64,000 bases of DNA from Adelphocoris suturalis (GCA_030762985.1 CM061045.1:105726516-105790515), one strand, 5' to 3'. Positions 9,562 to 20,864 are shown, counted from the stretch's first letter. Notes: a model not told the origin generated them from the sequence alone. A program made the numbers and translations.

Positions 9562-12350
9562 GAGAAGCCTAACAGATCTCTCCCTCATGGCCTACTACCA
9601 TGTTGTTAAACACCATGACAGAACGTGAGCATAGAAATTACCTCACTCAGCTGATCTGGAAAGAGCCAATCATTTCATTCGTCTCTTTATGTCCCCGAGA
9701 GGCTCCCTGTCAATTTTCAACATCCTACAACGAAAAGGAGAGAATTTACCTCACTCAGCGGATTAGGAAAGAGCCAATAATTTAATTCGTCTTTTGATGT
9801 CTCAGAGAGGCTCTCTGTCAAATTTCAACACCCCACAGTGAAAAGGAAAGAAGTTACCTCACTCAGCTAATCTGAAAAGAGTTAAACACGTCATTCGTCT
9901 CTTGATGTCCCAGAGAGGCTCCCTGTCAAATTTCAACATCCTACAGTCTAATTATTTGACAGTCACTCCTCTACATGTTATCAACTACCCACATGTTGCT
10001 ACTACTACGTTCACATCCTAAAGCGAAAAGGAGAGAACTTAGCTCATTCAGCTGATCAAGGAAGAGCCCATAATTGTATTCGTCTTTTGATCCCAGAGAG
10101 GCTCTCCGTCAAATTTCAACATCCTACAGTGAAAAGGAGAGAAGTTACCTCACTCAGATGATAAGGAAAGAGCCCAACACATCATTCGTCTTTTGATGTT
10201 CCAAAGAGGCTCCCTGTCAAATTTCAACATCCCACAGTGAAAAGGAGAGAAGTTAGCTCATTCAGCTGATCAGGAAAGAGCCCATCACATCATTCGTCTC
10301 TTGATGTCTCAGAGAGGCTCCCTGTCAAATTTCAACACCCCACAATGAAAAGGAGAGAAAATAGCTCATTCAGCTGATCAGGAAAGAGCCCATCACATCA
10401 TTCGTCTCTTGATGTCTCGAAGAGGCTCTCCGTCAAATTTCAACATCCTACAGTGAAAAGGAGAGAAGTTACCTCACTCAACTGATCAGGAAAGAGCCAA
10501 TCACATCATTCGTTTCTTGATGTCCCAGAGAGGCTCCCTGTCAATTTTCTACATCCTAAAGCGAAAAGGAGAGAACTTAGCTCATTCAGCTGATCAAGGA
10601 AGAGCCCATAATTGTATTCGTCTTTTGATCCCAGAGAGGCCCTCTGTCAAATTTCAACATCCTACAGTGAAAAAGAGAGAAGTTAGCTCATTCAGCTGAT
10701 CAGGAAAGAGCCCATAACATCATTCGTCTTTTGATGTCCCAATGAGGCTCTCTCTCAAATTTCAACATCCAAATGAAAAGGAGAGAAATTAGCTCACTCA
10801 GCTGATCAGGAAAGAGCCCATCACATCATTCGTCTCTTGATATCCCAAAGAGGCTCTATGTCAAATTTCAACACCCCACAGTGAAAAGGAGAGAAGTTAG
10901 CTCATTCAGCTTGTTGTGAATTTATATTATTTGCTAATAATATCGAAGTATAAAATTAGAATAAAGACAATTTAAACAACAAGCGATAATCGATTGCTCC
11001 GTGCATCGATTAATGTACGCGTAATCGATTATACGGGGAATACAATCAGTTCTTATCTAGCATGACCGCGTTGTTTCTTCTCCCGAATTTCTCGGCGTTA
11101 TTAGCCTAATTTAATAACTATTTCACAGCTGATCAGGAAAGAGCCCATCACATCATTCGTCTCTTGATGTCCCAGAGAGGCTCCCTGTCAGATGTCAACA
11201 TCCTACAGTCTAAAGGTAATTATTTGACGGTCTCTCCTCTACATGTTATCAACTACCCTCATTTTGCTACCGTAACTACGTTTGCTTTTCTCTCGGTCCT
11301 GCGGTCCCGCAAAAATTCAAATCACAGATCTCTCCCTCATGGCCTAATACCATGTTGTTAAATACAGACAGAACGTGAGCATAGAAATTACCTCACTCAG
11401 GTGATCTAGAAAGAGCGATCATTTCATTCTTCTCTTGATGTCCCAGAGAGGCTCCCTGTCAATTTTCAACATCCTACAGCGAAAAGGAGAGAATTTACCT
11501 CACTCAGCTGATAAGAAAGAGCCCATAATTTTATTCGTCTTTTGATGTCTCAAAGAGGCTCTCTGTCAAATTTCAACATCCTAAAGTGAACAGGAGAGAA
11601 GTTAGCTCATTCAGCTGATTAAGAAAGAGCACATAATTTTATTCGTCTTCTGATGTCCCAAAGAGGCTCTCTGTCAAATTTCAACACCCCACAGTGAAAA
11701 GGAAAGAAGTTAGCTCATTCAGCTGATCAAGAAAGAGCCCATAATTGTATTCGTCTTTTGATGTCCCAGAGAGGCTCTCTGTCAAATTTCAACACCCCAC
11801 AGTGAAAAGGAAAGAAGTTAGCTCATTCAGCTGATCAAGAAAGAGCCCATAATTGTATTCGTCTTTTGATCCCAGAGAGGCTCTCTGTCAAATTTCAACA
11901 TCCTACAGTGAAAAAGATAGAAGTTAGCTCATTCAGCTGATCAAGAAAGAGCCCATAATTGTATTCGTCTTTTGATCCCAGAGAGGCCTTCTGTCAAATT
12001 TCAACACCCTACAGTGAAAAAGAGAGAAGTTAGCTCATTCAGCTGATCAAGAAAGAGCCCATCACATCATTCGTCTTTTGATGTCCCAAAGAGGCTCTCT
12101 GTCAAATTTCAACACCCCACAGTGAAAAGGAGAGAAGTTAGCTCATTCAGCTGATCAGGAAAGAGCCCATCACATCATTCGTCTCTTGATGTCCCAGAGA
12201 GGCTCCCTGTCAGATGTCAACATCCTACAGTCGAAAGGTAATTATTTGACAGCCTCTCCTCTACATCTTATTAACTACCCTCATTTTGCTACCGTGACTA
12301 CGTTTGCTTTTCTCTCGGTCCTGCGGTCCCGCAAAAATTCAAATCACGGG
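9562..12350. repeat. Satellite array: 108-bp unit, about 20 copies, with larger modules
   Basis: Each 108-bp unit contains CTCATTCAGCTGATCAGGAA, then ATTCGTCTCTTGATGTC, GAGAGGCTC and a segment ending in GTGAAAAGGAGAGAAGTTA; clean unit starts at 10256, 10364, 10472 and 10580. Units fall in blocks of about 3, 8, 1 and 8. Blocks are bounded by a leader module (9568-9648 and 11330-11400, CATGGCCTAMTACCATGTTG) and a tail module (9946-10017, 11202-11327, 12225-12350, CTCTCCTCTACATGTTATC), so there is a higher-order structure. The array is interrupted by a solo LTR at 10912-11125. Short frames such as 10517-10699 are by-products of the repeat. Confidence 0.9.
10912..11125. mobile_element. Solo LTR inside the satellite
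   Basis: A 214-bp insertion begins TGTTGTGAATT and ends ATTTCA (5'-TG...CA-3') and is flanked by a perfect 5-bp target duplication, CAGCT at 10907-10911 and 11126-11130. Removing insert plus one CAGCT restores the uninterrupted satellite unit. An AATAAA signal lies at about 10960. Size, termini and duplication length fit an LTR left by LTR-LTR recombination. Family unknown; orientation inferred from AATAAA would be plus. Confidence 0.8.
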
Positions 12351-13135
12351 CCATCTTAAAGACAAGAAACATGTCAATAGGTGGATTCTAAGATGTTCGA
12401 AACCACTGTGGTATGTTGAAAATGAAAACTCGTTAACAGGTATGCACATCTTTCACAGTTTTTCATTGCGTTATCATCAACAGCTGCATGAGATGTTGAA
12501 ACGCAAAGGCCGATGTTATGAGATTATGAAATGAGCAGCCGTGGAGAAGGACCAGCCGTAACAAGATGTTGGAACGCGAACGCATCCCTCCCGTGCGTGC
12601 AATAATGACGGATTCTGCACGGCCGAGTGAAAAATCATCGAAGGTCGGAGCCTCACAATAGGGCAGGAACGGGAACGAGATGGGGTGAGAGGGGGGGTCT
12701 GGGGTTTGAAACCGGTCAGTGACTGCCTGCCTTCGGCCCCACAAGAAAAGACCGGACCGGTATCATTTGAAGGTAGACGAGTACTCCCGCCGTAGCAACT
12801 CGAAACAAAAACAGAATAAAAGGAGGAAATATTACCGGGAGGCATTAGGGTTCAAACGCTGGGGAGATGGACGTGTTGGAACGAGCGATTTGGAACAATT
12901 ACTCCAGCGCCTGCTGGGGGCTCTCCTGTGAATTGATTACAGGAGAATCGCAGGGTTTTTCATGATGAAGAGATCGAAGAGAGGCGATCGGTGAAACGTG
13001 TTCGGAAGGTTTGGTGAGTTATAAGGTAACAGTTGACCGTGCATCTTCAGTTGACAATCAGCAGCAATGAGTCACACTAGCAATAATGCCGATCAGCATT
13101 GATTATATCATAACACATTAAAACCATCCACAATC
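12351..13135. other. GC-richer spacer, unassigned
   Basis: 12530-13020 is distinctly GC-richer than its surroundings, with open frames on both strands (minus 12463-12744 and 12516-12845, plus 12719-12931) that overlap one another and show no domain. Could be an old exon or transposon piece; no support for either. Confidence 0.35.
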
Positions 13136-13513
13136 ATATTACTCCACCCGCAGTGTTAGTATCCTTCGGCTTCCTCAGCATAGTCTCTCTCTATTTCAAG
13201 AAAGCTCACTTTACCAGATTTGAAATTTTACAATAAATTCCTGGATTTCCAAATTGGGGGTAGCTCGCTTTCTACATTTAAGAAGAATGTGAAGTTGTTT
13301 CTCGTGGACAAAGAGTTTTACTCTCTTAGTGAATTTTTTAACCATTGATTTATTCCCCATTTTTGTTAATATCGTGCTTCGTTGTTTTGGAATATTTATA
13401 TATACACATTTTTGTAATATTGTTCTTTGTTTCAATAATATTGTACTTTGTTCGACGTTTTTCTACTCACACGTAGTTGTGATCTATGGAAATAAAATAA
13501 AATTGAAATTGAA
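13136..13513 (+). pseudogene. LINE fragment B1 (3' end)
   Basis: Starts abruptly with coding sequence for YSTRSVSILRLPQ-like/FKKAHFTRF, then, one frame over, NKFLDFQIGGSSLSTFKKN and FLVDKEFYSLSEFFN, the extreme C-terminus of a non-LTR polyprotein, followed by a 3' UTR and a tail ending AAATAAAATAAAATTGAAAT at about 13490-13510. It matches fragment B2 (58055-58951, minus) almost throughout, including the 3' UTR. 5' truncation is typical of target-primed reverse transcription. The indel between the two coding pieces is at a different length in B1 and B2, so both are frameshifted. Confidence 0.85.
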
Positions 13514-14427
13514 ATATTACGTTATATTATACCTGTTTTACAGTTACGTTCTGTCATGCTGGCACAAAGGGGTATTTCCATGGGTCGGAATTCGACGTTT
13601 TTGACCTCGAAGTCGAGTTTAGCAAAAAAGAAAAAAAAAGAAGATTTTTTATCACTTTTCCAACGAGAGACACTCACATATACTTGCGCATGCGTGTGAG
13701 TAGCAACATGAATTCGTAGTGAGGCGAAATATCTCTTGTCTTTTGTATCGCTGGGAAAGTAAAAAGTAAGATACCGATGGGTATTCTAAAGAGAAGTGAA
13801 GGGAAATAATTTTAAATTTGTCATATGAGTTGATGCAAAATCCTCAATGCAGACAGGTTTTCATAAGCAAAAAAGCAAGCTGCCAGAAAATAATGACACA
13901 ATGTTGGATTTTATAATCAACGGTGAGGATTTCATGAAAGTGAAGTGTCAATGATGCATGCCAATGAGTAGCAATTTCACATATATATTCTCTCGTACGG
14001 CTCCATTAAGCAAAGAGTCGACAGCTATGGATTGGTAGGAATACATTATCTCGTTAGGTACGTTGACATTGTTGAGTGATTCATAACCAATAACAGCGAT
14101 TTGACTCATCATAAAAACGCAGATGTGAAATAAAATAACAATGTGGAATAAAAAACATTGGGAAGAAAGAGTTACCCACTCAACATATGCAATAAAGAAT
14201 TTGCAAGAACAATGAGATTCGAAAATAAAAGTACTTTTAAGTAAGGACTTTTTTGAATCAGATCCATAGGGGTGTATTAAAATGTGATGGGTGGGGGAGG
14301 GGGGGGGGGGGGGGGGGCTGCTTGAGTATATTCAAGTCAACCAGTGCAACGCTCTGGTGAACCAGGTAGTTATCCACTAAAAAACCATAGGACTTATAAT
14401 ATTCTCTTAATTATAATAATCTCTGTA
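13514..14427. other. Spacer with G homopolymer
   Basis: Nothing coding recognised. A run of about 20 G, interrupted once or twice, lies at about 14295-14319, just 5' of LINE C. Confidence 0.4.
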
Positions 14428-16007
14428 AATCAGTATGGTTTCCAAAAGGGTATACGTACGGATCATGCATTATTCAATCTTAATAATCTTGTTTCTCAAA
14501 AACTTGATGAAGGCTTTTTTGTGTTTGGAGTATTTCTTGATATCAAAAAGGCCTTTGATTCTGTAGATCATCGGATCTTGATTGAAAAGCTTTACTCATA
14601 CGGTATACGTGGCTTACCCCTTGATTTAATTAGATCATTTTTGTCTGATCGTCCTCATTTTACTAGGGTTGGTTCTGTCTTGAGCGATATGCTAATTGCG
14701 AAGCATGGTGTTCCTCAAGGAACGGTTTTGGGACCAATCTTGTTCCTATTATATATTAATGATTTGATGAACATGAATATAAATGGTAAGCTGTTTGGTT
14801 TTGCAGATGATACTGCCTTAGTATTTTGGGGTGATGATTACAAAACTTCAATAGATAATAAACTTTGATCTCTTTAGGATTAAACAATGGTTTAGCTTAA
14901 ATAAATTATGTTTGAACATAGATAAAACATCCGTTCTTCGATTTTCAATAGGTAATAAAAAATTTCCTCGTTACTCTGCAATAAAATTTCACACTAATTC
15001 TTCATGTTTAAGTAGTACTACTAATTGTGTCTGCCCTCCGCTTTCGTTTAGTGACCATTGTAAATACTTAGGTGTTTTCATTGATAAACATTTAAAATTT
15101 AAGAAGCAAATTGATTTTTCAATTTCTAGACTGAGAAAATTATTTTATGTTTTCAAGGAAACACTTAGTTTTTTGTCACAACAACATATAAGGACAATAT
15201 ATTTTGGTTTGGCGTATTCAATTATTAAGTATGGTATTGTTCTCTGGGGAAGTGCAAGTAAGTCTGATATAAGACAGGTGCAGGTGGTGCAAAATCGTTT
15301 ACTTAAAATTATATTGAACAAAAATAATAGATATCCAACCTCACTTCTTTATGAGCAATTTGAAGTAAAAAACATTTCTCAAATGTTCTTGCTTCAGTCT
15401 TGTGTTCATGTTTACTGCACTGGTGTAAGAAATGAACATATTTCTGTTTCTGATTCCACTCGCAATTTCAATACCTCTCGTATACTCTTCCCAAGGATTA
15501 ATACAGAGTTCTATAGAAGGAATGCATATATTAAAGTATTGAGATTTTTGTTTGACAATGGAATTAATATTTTTCAGTTTGATAGTCTATCATCATTTAA
15601 AAGGAAGTTAGTTAATTTCTTATAGTGTAGGAGTTATTTCTGGGTGATTATGTTTCTTTTTTCTATATATATATTTCTGTATGACTTTCTTTTCTTCATC
15701 ATTTTAACGTAATTTGGTACCTAATGTTTTATTGGCAATTTGTTCACTAAAAATTTATTGTTACTTTGACAACGATTCTTTGATATTATTTATTATTGAA
15801 CTCCACCGAGGAGCACAAGTTTTTCAACTTATTCTTCGGTGGGCAACGGTACATATTTAATTTGTTTATTTATCTCATTTAATATATTTAATTCTTTAAT
15901 CCATTCCATTTTTTGGTATTTTTGTATTTATTACTTTATATTTATGTTGCCAATAAAGTGAATTGAATTGAAAAAAAAAAAGTGAATTGAATTGAATTGA
16001 AAAAAAC
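14428..16007 (+). pseudogene. LINE C: reverse transcriptase, C-terminal region and 3' tail
   Basis: The best preserved element here. Frame 1 (to 14868) encodes RT from the fingers on: NQYGFQKGIRTDHALFNL, then FLDIKKAFDSVDHRIL with both motif A aspartates, GVPQGTVLGPILFLLYINDL (motif B) and FGFADDTAL (motif C). A 1-nt shift at about 14868 leads to frame 2 (to 15625) with QWFSLNKLCLNIDKT, YLGVFIDKHLKFKKQI and QVVQNRLLKIIL, i.e. thumb and C-terminal region. The 3' UTR holds a hairpin CCACCGA/TCGGTGG (15803-15809, 15836-15842) and ends CAATAAAGTGAATTGAATTG plus a duplicated A/TTGAA tail. N-terminal RT and endonuclease are missing (5' truncation). Catalytic residues survive, so degeneration is mild. 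CR1/Jockey-type placement is by motif only. Confidence 0.9.
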
Positions 16008-16193
16008 TTAGTTTAAACGAACCTCCACGACCATTTTAAGCGCAGAGCTTAGCTCATCATAAACTATGAACGTTGTTTAAAGAATTTGTACACCTGGCAT
16101 GAACTATATTCTCCGTTTAAACAATAGTAGAGTGAGGTTTAAACTGGTTTTCTAGCCCTGGCCCTAAGAAACATAACTCCCTAGCAATCCTAA

Positions 16194-16979
16194 GGCCGGC
16201 CACACACGTAACGGTATACATGACAGGTAAACCTGCGCATGTTTACCTGTCATGTATACCTGTGCAAACTAGAGTCCACACACGTAACGGTATACCGTAC
16301 GTTTAGCTCAGTTGAGAGATGGCGATGATAATGTAATGTTCAACGAGCCCAAAAACATAAAATAATGGGATAAAAAGGGCTTCAGGGCGTTAAATTTTGA
16401 TTTCGTAGCTACTGGTAAGTATACAGCGGTTACCATTAAAAAAGCTAACTCGGCTCTTGAGCAGATATTTCCAAAAGGACAATATATTATAGGACGAAAT
16501 TGGTCTTGTTACATTCGGAAAAAGCCAGGAAACAAGGTCCGAAGCAGAAAAGACCCGCAAACAATTTTTTCCCCAGTCAAAACTAGATAAAAACGGCAAC
16601 AAATGCCTTTTTTCCATCACTAATTTGAACTGATTTCTTGAATATCAAAAGAAATACAGCTTCTGCGCTTGCAATAATGGCGGCATCGTGTTCCGCGACA
16701 CCGAAAACATAGGAATAGAGTATAAAAAGTGTCCAGACGCATGGATCTTTCATGTCCTAACCGTCTTTTTGTCCTAAGCGTCTAGTGTTCTAAAATCGAT
16801 AATTTAATTATCAAAAAACGCGTTTAGGAGACCTCAAGGGGTTATCGGTTCGGACTGAAATTTTCAGGAGTTGTTCTTCGCATCTGATGCAATCATCTGA
16901 GCTTTGAGCACCTCAAAAATTCGAACTTTCGTTTTTTTCGTTGTCAGTCTAATGTATACCGTTACGTGTGTGGCCGTCC
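16194..16979. mobile_element. PIF/Harbinger-like non-autonomous TIR element
   Basis: 786 bp. Left end GGCCGGCCACACACGTAACG and right end (read inward) GGACGGCCACACACGTAACG are terminal inverted repeats of about 28 bp. Both sides are flanked by TAA (16191-16193 and 16980-16982), the TWA-type 3-bp target duplication of PIF/Harbinger elements. The left subterminal part repeats the TIR core directly near 16273-16298 and holds a perfect 20-bp hairpin (16213-16232 with 16241-16260). An internal plus-strand frame of about 80 codons (about 16350-16590, contains GRNWSCYIRKK) lacks a start and is unrecognised. No transposase seen. Confidence 0.75.
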
Positions 16980-16982
16980 TAA

Positions 16983-17756
16983 CGGCGGACTAGTAAGTTC
17001 GGAGCCCTACTCAAAAGGCATGATCAAGTTCTGATGATTGTGAGTCATATGTGTGTCGGTATATTTATAGGGATCCGCAGTGTCAACTAGACCCGAGTCG
17101 CCACTGGTCGGGGATACGTCAGCGTTAGCATTTAGATAAAATCGGGTGCGTCCGCAGAGCGAGCGAACCGCAGAGGATTCCTCTTCCGAGGCTTGGAAAA
17201 TTGCGAAACACACCCAGCCGCCTTCGCAAGGTGCCAAAGGGATGGACAAGCGAGGGAAGCTTTCACCGAACGACGTCCAACAGTCGTATAAGGATTTCTT
17301 CATGAAAGTTAAAATGTGACGAGGACAGACAGAGCCCCCTTCTAACGGGGCGAATGCAAAGTTTCCACCCCTTTAATACGCATTATTCAAAACCGACTAT
17401 TTTGAATTTCATACGAACCTCGGCAACCTTTTTCATTTATTACGTAAGAGGCTGGTGCGAAGCTAGCCGGAGGGGTTCCGGATGACTGAGAGCCCCTCGG
17501 AGAGATTCTGCCTATCCGCTTTTCCAGGCGCTCAACTCCAAATCGGCTCAACATCCCAGCTGATCCCCTGATGATTATAGAGATACCGTTTTTGACGGTC
17601 GCCGAGTCACAAGATTTTGTATTCAACCACCAAAATAATTTGTCAATTCCATCAAATCATAGTACTTGTAGAGAACAATGCGCAGAATATTTGCCCAAGA
17701 ATAACAGAAAAGAAAAATGTGTCCGATATTTCTGGAAGGGCCCAAAATATAAATAA
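16983..17756. other. GC-richer spacer with two minus-strand open frames
   Basis: Minus-strand frames 17007-17303 (98 codons) and 17387-17626 (79 codons, containing GVERLEKRIGRISPRGSQS) sit in a GC-richer patch. No domain recognised, no clear splice structure; left as unassigned. Confidence 0.3.
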
Positions 17757-18250
17757 ATGATCGTACATATGAGCGAATGATCTCAATTTTTCGTATCCTA
17801 TTTAAGTTAAATTGTTTTGGAATTTAAGCACTTTTGCGTGCAATCCAATCGCCAACTATAAGTTTTACGGCAAACAACTTCGTCTACACAATATTCAGCT
17901 TTAAAATGTTTGGATTCTTCCAATTTTTTACGGTTTTTATCATTTTTTTTTAAACTCTATCAATGGAATTTAAGAAATTTTTCAGCATAATTTTGAGCAT
18001 AAATTTGCTGATGTTCTAGTTCACAGTTGGATTACTTTTTATGAGAACTATTTTGCTAAAAAATTATAAATTTGATGATTTTTAGCAGTTTTTTGCCATT
18101 TTATCGGTGATTATTATCAGTACATTTTTATAAATTTGATCAATTTATCGGGACAAGAAGTGCTGTTGAACGAACTCATCCTTTCTTTTGGAATATTTGA
18201 TTTTTTGGTAAAAGAACAGATTTTTTATCATAATCCTAAGGAGAGGTAAC
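17757..18250. repeat. Family A copy (diverged)
   Basis: Runs from ATGATCGTACATATGAGCGA through the family body (TTTTTCAGCATAATTTTGAG) to the CGAACTCATCCTTTCNTTTGG and ATCCTAAGGAGAGG segment that precedes the microsatellite slot. The rest of the element is replaced by family G at 18261. Confidence 0.75.
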
Positions 18251-18260
18251 ATCTAAAATG

Positions 18261-18483
18261 ATATATGTGACCGTGCAAGGGAAAAGGGAGCTTAACTTGC
18301 CTCGGCTTTTTTTTTCTTCAGGAGAACAAAAAAACGAAGATTGGGTCAAAAAATGACTTTTTAAAAAATATTTTTTTGGGTCCCAACTAACCAATTCAAA
18401 CTAGAATTTTCTACATTTTTCATATTTATAATCGCGGAAAAGTGAAAGGAGGTCTGAGATGAGAAAAGGGAGCTTATCTTGCC
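18261..18483. repeat. Family G repeat
   Basis: Begins ATATATGTGACCGTGCAAGG then GGGAAAAGGGAGCTTAACTT; a second, direct copy of GAAAAGGGAGCTTATCTTGC closes it at 18461-18483. The interior (TTCAGGAGAAC, GATTGGGTCAAAAAATG, TTTTTTTGGGTCCC) matches 38069-38475. Non-coding. Confidence 0.7.
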
Positions 18484-19867
18484 TTATGGCTAGTTTAGCT
18501 ACTTTTTGTGGCTAATGATTTCCTACAACGAAAATCACCTAACAATTTCCACACGGCTACTAAATCCATGAGTAAAATAAAAAAAGATGACAAATAAGGA
18601 GTAGAAGAATGAAGATAGGCAATTCAGTTCAGGTTATACAACAACCACCCTCCCACCCTAGTTCGTGACACCTGACCCACTTGTTACAGTGACAATTTCC
18701 AGGCATGGGAACAAGAGAGGAGACAACTCCATAACAATAGACAAAATTTTAGGAGCCATCGCAATAGCTTTGATTTCCACAAAAATCCACTAAAAGAAAT
18801 TATGGCCTTGTTGCATGTATATGCGTTTATTTGTATAATTTTAGTATTACAGTGAGCACCATATTACCGAACCGTAAATGATATCCGGAAGCAGATTATA
18901 GAAATACTAAAAATTAATAGTAACCTGGATATAGCCTGAAACTGGTGACTGTCCGAAAAAATGGGGAAAAAAAGTTTCACGCACCATTTTAAAGAGAATT
19001 TTCAATTTTTAAACGCTTCTTGCACACTTCTAGTCCTAGGCCAAAAACCCAGAAAGTGAAATTGAGTGTTTTGTACATAGCTCGACAAGGCAAACGACCG
19101 CGCCGCACTTGTCCGACCTAGTTATAAACATGAAATGTGAGTGGAAATTCAGATTTAGGAATTAGCAAAATATTTACAGCACATAAAAATGGATTTCACT
19201 ACATTAGTAAACTCGGACGCAACGCGACGCAATAGAACTAACAGCAAATCAGAAAGGCATGCACGGAAATTGAAGAATCGTTAAATGGGGGTTGACTAAC
19301 ATTGGGCGCAAAAGTTTTGAGTTTCCCACAGGGCGACTTGGAATCTCCGGGTCCTCTAAACCGTCTAATTCACTATGGAAGATTGTTTACAGAGCTTGAT
19401 GACGGAGAAGTAAACACATTTCAAGGAGATGAAGCTTTTCCCACGGCGCCGACGGTGGGTTGGAGCTGGTTTGACAGTTTCAGAAACACATGGGTTCAGA
19501 AAGAGCGACTGGAGGCTCCTGCGTTCTCTCGTCTTGATCAAATTAAACCGAAGCGAAGGCGGCGAAGGGAACGCGAGTATCAAGTGCGGTAGGGTATGTG
19601 AGAGTGACGCCGCCGCCGCCCGGCATAATCAACCCGGCTCCCTTACTTGGCCTGATTTCCAGGGTTTACTCAGACATCCAAGAGGCTCTGGGCGTGTGTT
19701 TGTGTTCTCTTACATTCGAGATATAGACAACCGTGGACCTATTAACCGGTTGTTAAACGGTTAAAATGACACTAAATAACAATGTTGTTCAAATAACCAA
19801 GACTACTTAGTTTTCAGGCATTACGGCCAGGGGCCAGCTTTTATGGCGACAAGATGAATACTAATTT
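18484..19867. other. Spacer; GC-rich patch at 19300-19760
   Basis: 19302-19764 is GC-rich with (GCC)n-like sequence at 19610-19623 and overlapping open frames (19302-19592, 19429-19764 plus; 19365-19583 minus). No protein family recognised; the two plus frames overlap in different phases, so at most one could be real. It could be a promoter/first-exon region, but I have no direct support. Confidence 0.3.
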
Positions 19868-20420
19868 AATTTTTTTTTTTTTTTCAGATTCTTTGTTTCT
19901 TTATCATGATACAAATACATAAAAATTGAAAATTGAAAATAAAATGCTCTTCAAAAATAATAGAGATTTCTTAAAAGAGATACAGAAACTTATCCCCTAT
20001 GTGGACATAGCCCGTGGCAGGGAGATGAGTCGTACTTCAGCTAGAAAAATAACAAATATTCATAAGTGTTACCTATTTTAAAAATATAAAAAGAAACACG
20101 CTCCTTTAACAAAAAATACAATATTGTTCCAGCTGCAATGGATCGGAGTGCAATGAAAACAAAACATGTACCCATCCAAGATAGAAAAATATAATAATGA
20201 AGTTAAACAGCAGTAGTATAGCAGATTAGTTATAACATGATGAAGTGTTTTTTGAGTTTCTGACTAGTTTTACAGTTTTTATTTAAAAGCGCCGATCTCA
20301 GGGTTTCCGGAAGAGCATTAAACCCACGTACACCTCGTGCTCGGTATGAGTTGTAACCAAGAGTAGTGCGAAAATAAGGAATAGTCATAGAGTTGTAAGA
20401 ATGGAATCTGGTGTAAATTA
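19868..20420 (-). pseudogene. LINE D 3' end (C-terminal tail, 3' UTR, poly-A)
   Basis: On the minus strand, 20414-20230 encodes YTRFHSYNSMTIPYFRTTLG then RGVRGFNALPETLRSA and KLKKHFIML followed by TAA at 20232-20230. This is the typical C-terminal end of many LINE ORF2 proteins (IP..RT..G..S...RG...FN.LP....FK..LK). The 3' UTR continues to 19890 and ends in an A run (T14 at 19870-19883 on the plus strand). The 5' truncation falls in an A+T-rich tract near 20420. Too short to find by length alone; recognised by motif order. Confidence 0.75.
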
Positions 20421-20626
20421 AAAATAAATATAAAATATAATTAAATATTAAAATATTAATTTAATACTTCTTCACTGCAACAATAAGGACCACTAAACCC
20501 AAAGATTGAATTTAAATTTACTAATTAACTTCACTAATATGATTTAGTTTCTCTAGCTATGTGCATTTCCGAACCATAGCTGTTAAACATATAGATTTTC
20601 GGAACTCATCTTGTTTATTATTAGCC

Positions 20627-20655
20627 CTGACGATGATGTATAAATACATCGAAAC
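20627..20655 (+). other. Hammerhead-ribozyme-like motif 1
   Basis: CTGACGA (20627-20633), one T, a 7-bp perfect stem (20635-20641 with 20644-20650) and GAAAC (20651-20655). This is the CUGANGA / stem II / GAAA order of a hammerhead core, but with one extra base before stem II. Such motifs mark ends of Penelope-like and related retroelements in animals. Stem I and III were not established, so activity is unproven. Confidence 0.4.
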
Positions 20656-20840
20656 GTAGGCATGAAGATTTGAACTTTATTATTCTGACCAACTCTCAAG
20701 ACCCTACAACTGTACTAATCAACTTTACTCACATGACTAATGAAAAAGTTCCAGTCATGCAGCATGATCACTCAATCTCCCTTCACCTGTGACTATATAA
20801 GCTGTGTCCTTTCTAATGTGTGTTCAGTTATTGTTTGTTA

Positions 20841-20864
20841 CTGATGATGGCCTAACCGTCGAAA
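20841..20864 (+). other. Hammerhead-ribozyme-like motif 2
   Basis: CTGATGATGGCCTAACCGTC then GAAA. GATGG can pair with CCGTC, which overlaps the CTGATGA box, so this is a weaker candidate than the one 214 bp upstream. Followed by TTTAACATTGAAAC and an A/T-rich end, like a retroelement terminus. Confidence 0.3.

Noticed and set aside
9562..12350. CRISPR array
   Set aside because: Units are contiguous 108-bp repeats without unique spacers, in a eukaryotic context.
19302..19764. First exon and CpG-island promoter of a host gene
   Set aside because: GC-rich and with two open frames, but these overlap in different phases and no core promoter or downstream exon could be supported.
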